In this document: positions 1 through 8,283 of the stretch, in pieces | Position numbering within the stretch: the first letter of the stretch is position 1 | Layout of the letters: each line of letters starts with the position of its first letter | Assembly (NCBI GenBank): GCA_934248075.1 | Contig: CAKQKH010000007.1 | Span: 1 to 55,047, forward strand | Length of the DNA stretch: 55,047 bases | Source: an uncultured Alphaproteobacteria bacterium | Lineage (GTDB): Bacteria > Pseudomonadota > Alphaproteobacteria > RF32 > CAG-239 | Direction of reading: 5' to 3' | The notes under the pieces: model-generated | Seen by the model: only the letters and a program-made list of their open reading frames with translations | What the model was told of the DNA's origin: nothing | The model's database searches: none | Translations under genes and position numbers: made by a program

Positions 1-470
1 TGTCCTGATTTTAAGGTTATGGTATCTTCAGCAACAATATTGCCAAGAATTACGATGTTGCCGGCTTTGCCACTGTCTAATGCGGCTTTCAGTTCGCTCC
101 AATTGCTGACTACTGCCGAGACATTATCCTGACTTTCAAACCATTCTTTGCTGGGGATTTTGGCGGTTTCCAGAGCCGATGTGGCAACCGCCGCGGCTTG
201 TTCCAAAAACGTGGCTCCGGTTTCTAAGGCCGTGGTGGCGGTTTTGATAGTGCTGACCGCTTGCCCCATGGAGTCAAGAAGCGCGTCTAAATCATTGGCG
301 CGATTGTTTAATGAACGCGCGGTATAATAAGAACTGGGATTGTCGATTGCCGAATTAACCTTGTTGCCGGTAGCGAGTTTGTTTTGGGTAGCGCCGACCG
401 TCCTGCTGATATTCTGCAGGCTCAACAAATTGCTCCGCATACTTGCGGTTAGGCTAATGTTGCCGCTCAA
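1..470 (-). CDS. Flagellin, N-terminal part (gene runs off the window)
   Basis: Only the first ~156 codons are in the window. The translation has the typical flagellin N-terminal helical region: 'SLTASMRSNLLSLQNI', then 'TQNKLATGNKVNSAIDNP' and 'YYTARSLNNRANDLDALL', which correspond to the conserved D0/D1 helices that polymerise into the filament. After about residue 105 the sequence changes to a variable region ('NWSELKAALDSGKAGNIVIL') that looks like a beta-rich surface insertion. I choose the TTG at 468-470 as start: an in-frame TAG lies three codons upstream, a GGAG sits about 9 nt before it, and it gives the family's usual N-terminus; the first in-frame ATG (438-440) would cut into the conserved helix. 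Product would be secreted by the flagellar apparatus. No other flagellar gene is visible here. Family assignment is strong; start choice is moderate. Confidence 0.85.
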   Translation of the reverse strand, partial: MSGNISLTASMRSNLLSLQNISRTVGATQNKLATGNKVNSAIDNPSSYYTARSLNNRANDLDALLDSMGQAVSTIKTATTALETGATFLEQAAAVATSALETAKIPSKEWFESQDNVSAVVSNWSELKAALDSGKAGNIVILGNIVAEDTITLKSG

Positions 471-624
471 TTTTCCCTACTCCGGCTTTCGTTAATATAC
501 CATAAGGCATGATAACCAAGTACCAGCAAAAGCCAAGCCATTCCCGCAGTTTTCAACAAGATATTTTGCAAAATTGCTATAAAAAAGGCAAATCAGCCGG
601 AAAATGACAATGAAGAGTAGGCTC

Positions 625-687
625 TGTCACTCTGAGCAAAGCGAAGAGTCCATTAATACTGGATCCTTCGCTCCGCTCAGGATGACA
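625..687. repeat. REP-like inverted repeat, 27-bp arms
   Basis: Two near-identical arms face each other: 'TGTCACTCTGAGCAAAGCGA' continuing through 651, and the reverse complement of the segment ending at 687 (TGTCATCCTGAGCGGAGCGA...). The ~10-nt loop is 'attaatact'-like. This TGTCATCCTGAGC-type sequence is a known style of dispersed intergenic repeat in bacteria. It sits between the flagellin start and the hairpin cluster and could fold in RNA. Confidence 0.7.
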
Positions 688-691
688 ATTG

Positions 692-754
692 GGTAGTACG
701 TGAGCATGTTCCGTCACTGTAAAATTGCTTTAGATGTGCTGTTATACGACCTCG
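692..754. repeat. Half copy (right arm) of the GTAC-hairpin repeat family
   Basis: The segment starts with 'gtagtacgtgagcatgttcc' and matches the right arm of the complete hairpin at 762-884 almost base for base, but its left arm is missing; the REP-like repeat lies there instead. It ends at the shared junction 'ctcgatttccagcgagggcg'. Confidence 0.65.
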
Positions 755-761
755 ATTTCCA

Positions 762-884
762 GCGAGGGCGGATAGTGGAATTTATAGAGTAATTTCTAGG
801 TGCGGAAAAGCGGAGCGTACATAGTAGTACGTGAGCATGTTCCGTCATCGTAAAATTGCTCTAGAAAACCGCTAGACGACATCG
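762..884. repeat. GTAC-hairpin repeat, full copy
   Basis: Long imperfect palindrome. It opens with GCGAGGGCGGA, and its arms pair over about 40 bp around the apex 'gcgtacatagtagtacgtg'. The left arm (atagagtaatttctagg..) matches the reverse complement of the right arm (ctagagcaattttacg..). See the other copies at 904, 7452, 7584, 26838, 28533 and 55010. Confidence 0.7.
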
Positions 885-903
885 ACTACTTGCACGATTT
901 CCA

Positions 904-1030
904 GCGAGGGCGGAGAACAGTACAGATAAAGGCATTTGGAAGGCGAGGAAAATTTTAGTGTACATTAGAAGTACATGAATTTTCCGAGACCGAACCAAAT
1001 GTCTTTAGATGTGCTATTATACGCCCTCGC
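904..1030. repeat. GTAC-hairpin repeat, full copy downstream of ftsK
   Basis: This is the cleanest copy: the ends GCGAGGGCG (904) and CGCCCTCGC (1030) are exact inverted repeats. Inside them 'agataaaggcatttgg' pairs with 'ccaaatgtctttagat', and the apex is 'gtgtacattagaagtacatg'. It begins 6 bp past the ftsK stop codon, so it would lie in the ftsK 3' untranslated region and may act as its 3'-end structure. Confidence 0.75.
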
Positions 1031-1035
1031 CGCAC

Positions 1036-3300
1036 CTATACAACTTCTCTACGCCCCGTATGATCCGGTGCCGTAATAATTCCTTCTTGTTCCATACGTT
1101 CGACAATTGTCGCGGCGCGATTATAGCCAATTCGCAAACGACGTTGAACATAGCTGGTAGATACTTTTTTATCATTCTGAACAATTTGCACGGCCTGACG
1201 ATAGAGGTCATCATCATTGCCGGAACCAAAGCTTGAATTATCAAAAACCGCAGAACCGCCGGACTTGTCGCTAAGTTCGCCTTCGGTCACGGATTCCACA
1301 TATTCAGGCTCTCGCTGAGATTTTAAGAATTCCACAACTTGCTCAACTTCACTGTCTTTAACAAACGGCGCATGAATTCGATTCGGCCGCTGGCCTGCCG
1401 GCATATAGAGCATATCGCCCATACCCAAAAGTTGCTCGGCTCCCTGCTCACCCAAAATTGTGCGACTATCAATTTTTGAAGTAACCTGAAAACTGATGCG
1501 AGTTGGGAAATTGGCTTTAATCGTACCGGTAATCACATCAACCGACGGACGCTGCGTGGACATAATCAGATGAATACCTGCGGCACGCGCCATTTGCGCC
1601 AGACGTTGAATTGCCGCCTCAACATCTTTGCCAGCCACCAGCATCAAATCGGCCATTTCATCAACCACAATTACAATATATGGCAACGGAGTCAAATCCA
1701 ATTCCTGCTCCTCATAAATCGGCTTGCCGGTTTCCATATCAAATCCGGTTTGCACTGTTCGGCTGACTTTGCCGCCGCTGGCGCGTAATTCTTCCAGACG
1801 CTTATTGTAGCCGGTAATATTACGAACGTTGAGCTGCGCCATTGCCCGATAGCGATCTTCCATTTCCTTAACCGCCCATTTAAGCCCGATAACTGCCTTA
1901 GACGGATCGGTAATCACAGGAGTCAGCAAATGAGGGATACCGTTATACATAGTAAATTCCAGCATTTTCGGATCAATAAGAATCAACTTGCATTCTTCCG
2001 GACGCATTTTATAAAGCAACGAAATTATCATCGAGTTCACACCAACGGACTTACCCGAACCGGTAGTACCGGCCACCAGCAGGTGCGGCATTTTAGCCAA
2101 ATCGGCATAAACATTTTTACCGCCGATATCTTTGCCCAAGGTAACCGTCAACGCCGCTTTGGAATCCTTAAAATCATCACTTTCCAACAACTCGCGCAGA
2201 TATACAATTTCCCGCTTAGGATTCGGCAGCTCAATACCAATAGTGTTTGAGCCGGGCACGACGGCGATACGCACCGACACCGCGCTCATAGAACGAGCAA
2301 TATCATCGGCCAAACCGATAACTCTGGCGCTTTTAGTTCCGGGAGCCGGCTCCAACTCATAAAGCGTAACCACCGGACCGGGACGAACCTTAACAATTTT
2401 GCCATTAACTCCAAACTCTTGCAACACGCCCTCCAGTTCTCCGGCGATTCGCTCGAGTTCTTTCGGGTTTACTGCGGCGCTTTTTTCTTTGTTCATGGAC
2501 AACAGCGACAGACTCGGAAATTGATATCCGTCATCAGATGTTTTAGACTTGGCAATCTTAATAGACTCCTTAACTTTTTCTGCCGCTGCATTTTTCTCTT
2601 CCTGCATTTTCGGTTCACGGCGAAGTTTAGGCTCTTTGGCTCTGTGCAATTTAGGTTCTTTGGTTTTGCCAAACAATACTCCTATTTTTCTGCATCCGTT
2701 CCAGATTGCCGCCAGCACTAAAACCATTAATGATGCAATTTTTCTAAAGGTTCGGTACCAACCGTCAAAAGTAATGCCGCACGCCAAATTAAAAGAAACC
2801 AGAGCAATAAACGCCATTATTGCCACTAGACAATAACGATCATAAGGAAATTCGTAAATTCTGTGCCATAATGTCAAAATCTGACCAGATAAAAACCTGC
2901 CGATATTACCACCAGTCTTAAAACCGTTTATGTTGGGAATTGCCATCGCCAAAGAAGTAGCCGACACCACCGTGCCAAAAACAAAAGCAATTCCCCGCCA
3001 ATACGGGTGAATCATCTCGCGCAAACGCAAAAATCCCACGCCCCAAATCAGCGGCGCAATCAAAAATATCGGCAAAGATAGTCCCCACCAGGTCAAAACG
3101 GCATCTGCGCTTTTTGCTCCGTACAATCCCAATAAATTTGCCACCGGACGCGATGACGCCATAGTATATCCGGCATCTGAGCTATGATAAAAAACACACG
3201 CCAGCATCAAGCTTATAATCCACAATATTAAAGCCGCGCCAAAAACGCGCCAGCCCATTTTTTTCAACCAAGATTGGGTTTTGTTTTTTCGTTTTGCCAT
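1036..3300 (-). CDS. ftsK: DNA translocase FtsK
   Basis: 754-residue FtsK/SpoIIIE motor that couples division to chromosome segregation at the septum. The N-terminal 200 residues hold four or five membrane segments (roughly 17-38, 67-90, 101-121, 157-175, perhaps 188-205). A charged Lys/Glu-rich linker follows, and then the motor domain with Walker A 'GTTGSGKSVGVN' and Walker B 'IVIVVDEMADLM'. 'STQRPSVDVITGTIKANF' is a typical FtsK stretch. The C-terminus ('STSYVQRRLRIGYNRAA') is the winged-helix gamma domain that reads orienting DNA motifs and contacts XerD. The linker is short compared with E. coli FtsK (1329 aa), as is usual in alphaproteobacteria. The ATG at 3300 is preceded by AAGGA. It is divergent from fabD, and a hairpin repeat lies directly after the stop. 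Confidence 0.97.
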   Translation of the reverse strand: MAKRKNKTQSWLKKMGWRVFGAALILWIISLMLACVFYHSSDAGYTMASSRPVANLLGLYGAKSADAVLTWWGLSLPIFLIAPLIWGVGFLRLREMIHPYWRGIAFVFGTVVSATSLAMAIPNINGFKTGGNIGRFLSGQILTLWHRIYEFPYDRYCLVAIMAFIALVSFNLACGITFDGWYRTFRKIASLMVLVLAAIWNGCRKIGVLFGKTKEPKLHRAKEPKLRREPKMQEEKNAAAEKVKESIKIAKSKTSDDGYQFPSLSLLSMNKEKSAAVNPKELERIAGELEGVLQEFGVNGKIVKVRPGPVVTLYELEPAPGTKSARVIGLADDIARSMSAVSVRIAVVPGSNTIGIELPNPKREIVYLRELLESDDFKDSKAALTVTLGKDIGGKNVYADLAKMPHLLVAGTTGSGKSVGVNSMIISLLYKMRPEECKLILIDPKMLEFTMYNGIPHLLTPVITDPSKAVIGLKWAVKEMEDRYRAMAQLNVRNITGYNKRLEELRASGGKVSRTVQTGFDMETGKPIYEEQELDLTPLPYIVIVVDEMADLMLVAGKDVEAAIQRLAQMARAAGIHLIMSTQRPSVDVITGTIKANFPTRISFQVTSKIDSRTILGEQGAEQLLGMGDMLYMPAGQRPNRIHAPFVKDSEVEQVVEFLKSQREPEYVESVTEGELSDKSGGSAVFDNSSFGSGNDDDLYRQAVQIVQNDKKVSTSYVQRRLRIGYNRAATIVERMEQEGIITAPDHTGRREVV

Positions 3301-3377
3301 TATCCGAAATCCTTTTTAAGATACAGTTTTTATAGCATCAAATCTTCAAGATTCTATTAACAAAAACGGATTAAAAC

Positions 3378-3405
3378 TTGACTTTTTCAGATTCCGGACT
3401 AATGC
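3378..3405 (+). promoter_or_regulatory. Candidate sigma70 promoter for fabD-fabG
   Basis: TTGACT (3378-3383) and TAATGC (3400-3405) are separated by 16 bp and lie 35 bp before the fabD ATG at 3440. The -10 is imperfect, so this is a prediction only. Confidence 0.4.
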
Positions 3406-3439
3406 TTTAAAGGTTGTTTTAATGACAAGGATACATTTT

Positions 3440-4393
3440 ATGACTAAAGCTTTTGTTTTTCCGGGCCAAGGATCGCAATTTGTTGGCATGGGAAAAGAAC
3501 TTGCCGATAATTTCAAATCGGCGCAAGAAGTTTTTGATGAAGTTGACGATTCCCTAAATCAAAATTTATTCAAACTCATGACTGAAGGACCTGAAGCCGA
3601 GCTTACTCTGACTTCCAACACCCAGCCTGCGCTTATGGCTCATTCTATGGCTGTGGTAAAAGTTCTGGATCATGACTTTGGAATCAAACTTCAAGATCAC
3701 GCAAATTTTGTGGCCGGTCACTCTTTGGGCGAGTATTCCGCTGCCTGCGCAGCCGGAGTTTTCTCTTTGACAGACACGGCCAAACTACTCCGCACCCGCG
3801 GCGACGCCATGCAAAAGGCTGTTCCCGTCGGGGTTGGAGGAATGGCGGCGGTTATTGGCGCAACTTATACCAATGTTATTGCTCTGGCGGAAGCCTGCAC
3901 CAACAATGGCCAATATGTTTGCGTCACCGCCAACGATAATGCCGATGGGCAAGTTGTTTTATCCGGCCACATGGAGGCCATAGACAAAGCCGTTGAAATT
4001 GCCGGTGAATACGGTGCCAAGCGTTGTATCAAACTTCCGGTCAGCGCTCCGTTTCATAGTCCGCTGATGCAGCCTGCCGCTGAGGTTATGGCTCATGCGC
4101 TCAAAGCTGTTGCCGCTCAGACCCCGCAAATTCCGGTTATATCCAACATTACCGCCCATGCAGTAAACACCTCTGATGAAATTATTTCCAATCTCATTCG
4201 TCAGATTACCGGATCGGTGCGCTGGCGTGAGAGCGTTGACTGGATGTCCGCTCAAGGGGTAACAGACATTATTGAACTTGGCGCCGGCAAAATTCTTTCC
4301 GGCATTATCAAAAGAAGCCACAAAGAAATTAACACCATCTCGGCCGGTACGGTTGCCGAGATAGAAGAATTAGCTAAAAGCTTAACCAAATAG
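3440..4393 (+). CDS. fabD: Malonyl-CoA:ACP transacylase FabD
   Basis: Transfers malonyl groups from CoA to acyl carrier protein, supplying the extender unit for fatty-acid synthesis in the cytoplasm. The start 'MTKAFVFPGQGSQFVGMG' carries the family's GQGSQ motif. The nucleophile serine is in 'AGHSLGEYSA' (GHSLG), and the catalytic histidine is in 'LPVSAPFHSPLM'. I use the ATG at 3440 rather than the upstream ATG at 3422: AAGGA lies ~8 nt before it, and it restores the usual N-terminus. Length, 317 aa, is normal. fabG follows 22 bp downstream on the same strand, so the two form an operon; acpP and fabF, frequent next genes in proteobacteria, are not here. Confidence 0.96.
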   Translation: MTKAFVFPGQGSQFVGMGKELADNFKSAQEVFDEVDDSLNQNLFKLMTEGPEAELTLTSNTQPALMAHSMAVVKVLDHDFGIKLQDHANFVAGHSLGEYSAACAAGVFSLTDTAKLLRTRGDAMQKAVPVGVGGMAAVIGATYTNVIALAEACTNNGQYVCVTANDNADGQVVLSGHMEAIDKAVEIAGEYGAKRCIKLPVSAPFHSPLMQPAAEVMAHALKAVAAQTPQIPVISNITAHAVNTSDEIISNLIRQITGSVRWRESVDWMSAQGVTDIIELGAGKILSGIIKRSHKEINTISAGTVAEIEELAKSLTK

Positions 4394-4415
4394 CAAATCT
4401 GACAGGAGAAAAAAT

Positions 4416-5153
4416 ATGTTTAGATTAGATAATAAAATTGCATTAATAACTGGCGCCGCCGGCGGCTTAGGCGACAAAATTGCTCGCACTTTGCATGCTC
4501 AAGGCGCAACTCTGGCGCTAACCGACATGAGAGAAGAGCCTATGCTCAAGCTAAAAGCTGAGCTTGGTGACAGAGTAGAGGTATTTACCGCCAATCTCAC
4601 CAATCCGGAAGATGTCAAAAATCTGGTTGCCGCTGTTGAATCTAAACTTGGCCGAATTGACATTTTGGTAAACAACGCCGGTCTTACCCGCGACAATTTA
4701 TTTATCAGAATGAGTGATGAAGACTGGCAATTGGTTTTAGATGTTAACCTCTCGGCTGGTTTCAAACTGGCTAAAGCCGCTGTTCGCGGCATGATGAAAC
4801 GTCATTTTGGCCGCATCATCGGTATTGCTTCGGTTGTCGGTGTTATGGGTAACGCCGGCCAAGCCAACTATGCCGCTTCCAAAGCCGGCATGATTGCCAT
4901 GAACAAATGTCTGGCTCAAGAGGTTGGCTCTCGCGGCATCACCGTTAACTCTATTGCTCCTGGTTTTATTCGCACTCCGATGACAGATGTTTTGCCGCAA
5001 GATGTCAAAGACGCTTTGCTCAAAAAGATTCCCGAAGGCAAGCTTGGCGAGGCTCAAGACATTGCCAATGTTGTGGCCTTTTTGGCTAGTGATGAAGCTC
5101 AATACATCACCGGTCAAACCATCAACATCAACGGCGGAATGGCTATGATCTAA
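4416..5153 (+). CDS. fabG: 3-oxoacyl-ACP reductase FabG
   Basis: NADPH-dependent short-chain dehydrogenase that reduces 3-ketoacyl-ACP in each round of fatty-acid elongation. The 245-residue protein shows the SDR cofactor loop 'TGAAGGLGDKIA' near residue 11, the 'NNAGLTRD' motif near residue 88, the catalytic Ser ('IASVVG') and the YxxxK pair in 'NYAASKAGM'. The C-terminus 'GQTININGGMAMI' is typical of FabG. A strong ribosome site (caggag) precedes the ATG. It follows fabD and is closed by the terminator at 5171. Confidence 0.96.
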   Translation: MFRLDNKIALITGAAGGLGDKIARTLHAQGATLALTDMREEPMLKLKAELGDRVEVFTANLTNPEDVKNLVAAVESKLGRIDILVNNAGLTRDNLFIRMSDEDWQLVLDVNLSAGFKLAKAAVRGMMKRHFGRIIGIASVVGVMGNAGQANYAASKAGMIAMNKCLAQEVGSRGITVNSIAPGFIRTPMTDVLPQDVKDALLKKIPEGKLGEAQDIANVVAFLASDEAQYITGQTININGGMAMI

Positions 5154-5170
5154 ACCGCGTTTCAACACCA

Positions 5171-5207
5171 AAAAATCCCCTTTCTCATCATGAGAAAGGG
5201 GATTTTT
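5171..5207. terminator. Bidirectional terminator between fabG and rsfS
   Basis: Perfect 16-bp stem (AAAAATCCCCTTTCTC / GAGAAAGGGGATTTTT) with a 5-nt loop. It has T runs on both strands and lies between convergent genes. Confidence 0.9.
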
Positions 5208-5214
5208 GCAACCT

Positions 5215-5574
5215 CTATTTTCTGATTTTTCCCACCGCGCCCCACATTTTTTCGATTGAGTAAAACTCTCTAACCTCGGGCTTAAAAATATGAACAATCA
5301 CATCAAACGCGTCGATCAAAACCCAATCAGCTTTTTCAGTACCTTCGGACATTGATTTATAACCCGCAGATTTTAATTTGGTCTGGATTTGCTCAGCCAA
5401 TGCTGCGACGTGCCGCTGAGAAGTTCCGCTGGCCACTACCATATAATTAGCGATTGAAGTTTTTCCTTGCAAATCAACTACCACCACATCGCTTGCCTTA
5501 CCATCATCAAGCGCCGCGGTAATAATTTCCAAAATTTGCTCAACATCATCTTTATTTTCTATTTTTTTAGTCAC
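5215..5574 (-). CDS. rsfS: Ribosomal silencing factor RsfS (Iojap/RsfA)
   Basis: Small protein that binds L14 on the large subunit and blocks joining with the small subunit when nutrients are low. The conserved core is visible: 'VVDLQGKTSIANYMVVASGT', then 'SQRHVAALAEQI' and 'EKADWVLIDAFDVIVHIF' (the DW..D..D..VH pattern of the family), ending with 'REFYSIEKMWG'. I prefer the GTG at 5572-5574, which has GGGAG 5 nt upstream. A TTG at 5604 would overlap the obgE end and add ten unconserved residues. It lies just downstream of obgE in the same transcript, a common neighbour in alphaproteobacteria. Confidence 0.93.
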   Translation of the reverse strand: MTKKIENKDDVEQILEIITAALDDGKASDVVVVDLQGKTSIANYMVVASGTSQRHVAALAEQIQTKLKSAGYKSMSEGTEKADWVLIDAFDVIVHIFKPEVREFYSIEKMWGAVGKIRK

Positions 5575-5585
5575 AAAATCTCTCC

Positions 5586-6650
5586 CTAATCCAATGGAGA
5601 CCAAGCCTTTTCCGACTGGTTCTCTTGTTCTTTTGCAATTTCAGGTTCTTCTTTTTTCTTGCGGTCGCGAGTAATAAATTTATTCACTGCCAGCAGGCAT
5701 TCAAATATACCTTTTTTCGCTACCGCTGACATAACCATAACCGGCTTATTTATAGCTTCAGAAAGCTCTTTTTGTTTTTTAGCCACATCTTTATCCGACA
5801 AGGCATCACATTTATTAAGCACCACCACTTCCGGCTTGTTCATCAGCACATCGTTATACAAATCCAGTTCGCGACGGATATCCTTATAAGACTTAACCAC
5901 ATCTTCAGCCGTCGCATCTATCAAATGTAAAAAAGCCGAACAGCGCTCCACATGCTTGAGGAATCTGTCTCCCAATCCAACACCCTCGTGAGCGCCTTCA
6001 ATCAGCCCCGGAATATCAGCAATTACCATTTCATAGCCGTCAACCCAAGCCACGCCCAAATTCGGGTGCAACGTTGTAAACGGATAATCGGCGATTTTTG
6101 GACGCGCGGCCGTAACCACCGAAAGAAACGTTGATTTTCCGGCATTTGGCATACCGACCAACCCGACATCGGCAATTACCTTCAAACGCAACCAAACCCA
6201 CATTTCTTGTCCTGGCCACCCTGGTTCGGCATAGCGAGGCGCTTGATTTACCGCTGTCTTAAATTGAGCGTTTCCTCTACCACCGTCACCGCCCTTGGCC
6301 AGCAAAAACCGCTGTCCGGGAACAACCATATCCACAATCAATGTCTGCTGGTCATCAGCTAAAATCTCTGTACCGACCGGAACCTTAATAACAATATCCT
6401 CGCCTTTGGGGCCGGTTTTATCCGAACCCATACCGTTATGTCCCTTGTGCGCCTTAAAGTGCTGTTGGTATCTAAAATCAATCAATGTATTAAGATTGGC
6501 AACAGCTTCAACATAAACGCTGCCGCCTTTGCCGCCATCGCCTCCGTTGGGTCCGCCAAACTCAATGTATTTTTCACGCCGAAACGAAACACAGCCGGCG
6601 CCTCCATTGCCTGATTGAACAAATATTTTTGCCTGATCTAAAAATTTCAT
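5586..6650 (-). CDS. obgE: GTPase ObgE/CgtA
   Basis: Essential ribosome-associated GTPase for 50S assembly and stress control. The N-terminal glycine-rich Obg domain is clear ('GGAGCVSFRREKYIEFGG', 'GGPNGGDGGKGGSVY'). The G domain follows with G1 'GMPNAGKST', the TT of G2 ('YPFTTLHPN'), G3 'DIPGLIEGAH', G4 'NKCD' and 'SAVAKKG'. The C-terminal tail is short and charged. The ATG at 6650 gives the canonical 'MKFLDQAKIFVQSGNGG'; a GTG four codons upstream is less likely. Order rplU-rpmA-obgE is the classical cluster, here followed by rsfS. Confidence 0.96.
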   Translation of the reverse strand: MKFLDQAKIFVQSGNGGAGCVSFRREKYIEFGGPNGGDGGKGGSVYVEAVANLNTLIDFRYQQHFKAHKGHNGMGSDKTGPKGEDIVIKVPVGTEILADDQQTLIVDMVVPGQRFLLAKGGDGGRGNAQFKTAVNQAPRYAEPGWPGQEMWVWLRLKVIADVGLVGMPNAGKSTFLSVVTAARPKIADYPFTTLHPNLGVAWVDGYEMVIADIPGLIEGAHEGVGLGDRFLKHVERCSAFLHLIDATAEDVVKSYKDIRRELDLYNDVLMNKPEVVVLNKCDALSDKDVAKKQKELSEAINKPVMVMSAVAKKGIFECLLAVNKFITRDRKKKEEPEIAKEQENQSEKAWSPLD

Positions 6651-6759
6651 CTGCTTTCTCACTGATTATCTTTATCTAAAGATATCAAGTTCTTCTGAAA
6701 AGTAAAGGGGATGCTAACAACACACCCCCCAACTTCAATAACATATTTTAGTCAGCTGA

Positions 6760-7014
6760 TTATTCGCAGACAACCGAAACGACAGTCTTGTCTCCGGCTT
6801 TCTTTGAAAAAACAACCTTACCCTCAGCAACCGCAAAGATAGTATGGTCTTTGCCCATTCCGACATTAGCGCCCGGATGATACTGGGTACCGCGTTGACG
6901 TACAATGATATTGCCGGGGATCACGCACTGACCGCCGGATTTTTTCAAACCAAGACGGCGTCCGATAGAGTCGCGTCCGTTATTGGAGCTACCACCTGAT
7001 TTCTTATGTGCCAT
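6760..7014 (-). CDS. rpmA: 50S ribosomal protein L27
   Basis: 84-residue L27, a large-subunit protein whose N-terminal tail reaches the peptidyl transferase centre. The start 'MAHKKSGGSSNNGRDS' and the motif 'GNIIVRQRGTQYHPG' are diagnostic. It lies 18 bp downstream of rplU and ahead of obgE. Confidence 0.98.
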   Translation of the reverse strand: MAHKKSGGSSNNGRDSIGRRLGLKKSGGQCVIPGNIIVRQRGTQYHPGANVGMGKDHTIFAVAEGKVVFSKKAGDKTVVSVVCE

Positions 7015-7032
7015 AACTAAATCTCCTTAAAC

Positions 7033-7335
7033 CTATTTAGCGCAAACGTCAGTAATCTTAACCAACGTAATGGACTGTCTGTGTCCGTTTTTGCGACGAT
7101 AATTTTGTCTGCGTTTCTTTTTGAAAACGATGATTTTAGCATCACGAGCCTGTTTCAAAACAGTAGCCTTAACACTGGCGCCGGCAACCAAAGGCTTACC
7201 GATAGTGTCACCCAAAGCCAAAACCTCGTTGAATACTACTTCTTTACCTTCTTCACCGGCAAGTTTCTCAACCTTCAGCACATCACCATTCGTAACTCTG
7301 TACTGTTTTCCGCCGGTTTTAATAACTGCGTACAT
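7033..7335 (-). CDS. rplU: 50S ribosomal protein L21
   Basis: 100-residue L21. It begins 'MYAVIKTGGKQYRV', and 'FKKKRRQNYRRKNGHRQ' is the conserved rRNA-binding C-terminal patch. It is the first gene of rplU-rpmA-obgE-rsfS. Confidence 0.98.
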   Translation of the reverse strand: MYAVIKTGGKQYRVTNGDVLKVEKLAGEEGKEVVFNEVLALGDTIGKPLVAGASVKATVLKQARDAKIIVFKKKRRQNYRRKNGHRQSITLVKITDVCAK

Positions 7336-7451
7336 TTTTTCACCTTTATATCTTATTTAAACATAAAACGTTGCTTTGCAATATACATAAGTTTTTGGCT
7401 CTGTCAATAAGAATCTCAATAAATTTTGCAATTTGCCACTGCACAATCTTT

Positions 7452-7576
7452 GGCGAGGGCGGAGAATAGTGCAGATAGAGTGATTTGAAAGGCGGCGACA
7501 CCGGAGTTTACAAGATAGTAAATGAGGATATCACCGACCTGCGCAAATTGCTTTAGAAAACCGCTAGACATCTTCG
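7452..7576. repeat. GTAC-hairpin repeat, variant copy
   Basis: Opens with GGCGAGGGCGGAGAATAG. The arms 'gtgatttgaaaggcgg..' and 'ctgcgcaaattgctttag' pair around the apex 'gtttacaagatagtaaatg', a GTAC-to-GTTTAC/GTAAAT variant that stays self-complementary. It is joined head to tail with the copy at 7584 through 'cgatttccagcgagggcgga'. Confidence 0.7.
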
Positions 7577-7583
7577 ATTTCCA

Positions 7584-7709
7584 GCGAGGGCGGATAGCGT
7601 GCGTGTATAATAAGATTTTAGGGTGATGAAAGCGGAGCGTACAAGGTAGTACGTGAGCATTTCATCAGCCCGACAAATCTGTATTAGACACCAGCTAGAC
7701 GCCCTCGCC
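7584..7709. repeat. GTAC-hairpin repeat, full copy
   Basis: Ends GCGAGGGCG / GCCCTCGCC are inverted repeats. The arms 'ataagattttagggtgatga' and 'tcatcagcccgacaaatctg' pair around 'gcgtacaaggtagtacgtg'. It ends 6 bp past the stop codon of the nuclease gene at 7716, just as another copy does after ftsK. Confidence 0.75.
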
Positions 7710-7715
7710 TATCTT

Positions 7716-8174
7716 CTATTCTCGCATCAACGCCCTATACAACTCCGGCTTCATAAATCTTCCTTGCCAAATTCCTCTTTTGGCGCGCCGCGCTGTTTGC
7801 TCAGCCTCAGCGTAGATATCTGTATATCGTGTATAAGCTACGGCATGCCCTTGCAAAACCATTTCTTCATTTAATACTTTGCCGCCGGAGTTACAAATTG
7901 CCACGCTGCGATGATACCTGTCAATTGCTTTTTGCTCGCAGGCTGTATCATCGCCGGCCATTTGTCGCAATACCTTATAAGCCTTGTCTCCGCAAGGATA
8001 CGGCTTGTCATTTTCATCATAACATTCCTGATGATATTCGGGAGCATCAATTCCCTCAAGCCGTACTTCCACTCCGTCCACAATCAAACTGTCGCCGTCT
8101 ATGACTTTGACTTTTGCTTGAGCAGAAAAGCTCCACAAAGCCAAAACAATCATGCCCCAAACCGATATTCGCAT
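7716..8174 (-). CDS. Secreted thermonuclease-like (SNase) protein
   Basis: 152-residue protein with a signal peptide (about residues 1-20, ending 'SFSAQA') and one staphylococcal-nuclease OB-fold domain. Key features are 'VIDGDSLIVDG', 'VRLEGIDAPE' with the catalytic Arg and Glu region, and 'DRYHRSVA', equivalent to the 'DRYGR' motif with the second catalytic arginine. Such proteins are calcium-dependent phosphodiesterases acting on DNA or RNA outside the cytoplasm. It stands alone between rplU and a divergent lipoprotein gene and is followed by a hairpin repeat at its 3' end. Substrate cannot be told from sequence. Confidence 0.85.
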   Translation of the reverse strand: MRISVWGMIVLALWSFSAQAKVKVIDGDSLIVDGVEVRLEGIDAPEYHQECYDENDKPYPCGDKAYKVLRQMAGDDTACEQKAIDRYHRSVAICNSGGKVLNEEMVLQGHAVAYTRYTDIYAEAEQTARRAKRGIWQGRFMKPELYRALMRE

Positions 8175-8283
8175 TTATTATACCCCTATTTTGCAAAATC
8201 CATTGAATAAGTGGCAAAAAACTTTTGTTGTTTATCAATCTTTGTCTTAATATAAATTATAATTTTTTGCAAAAGGTTAAATT

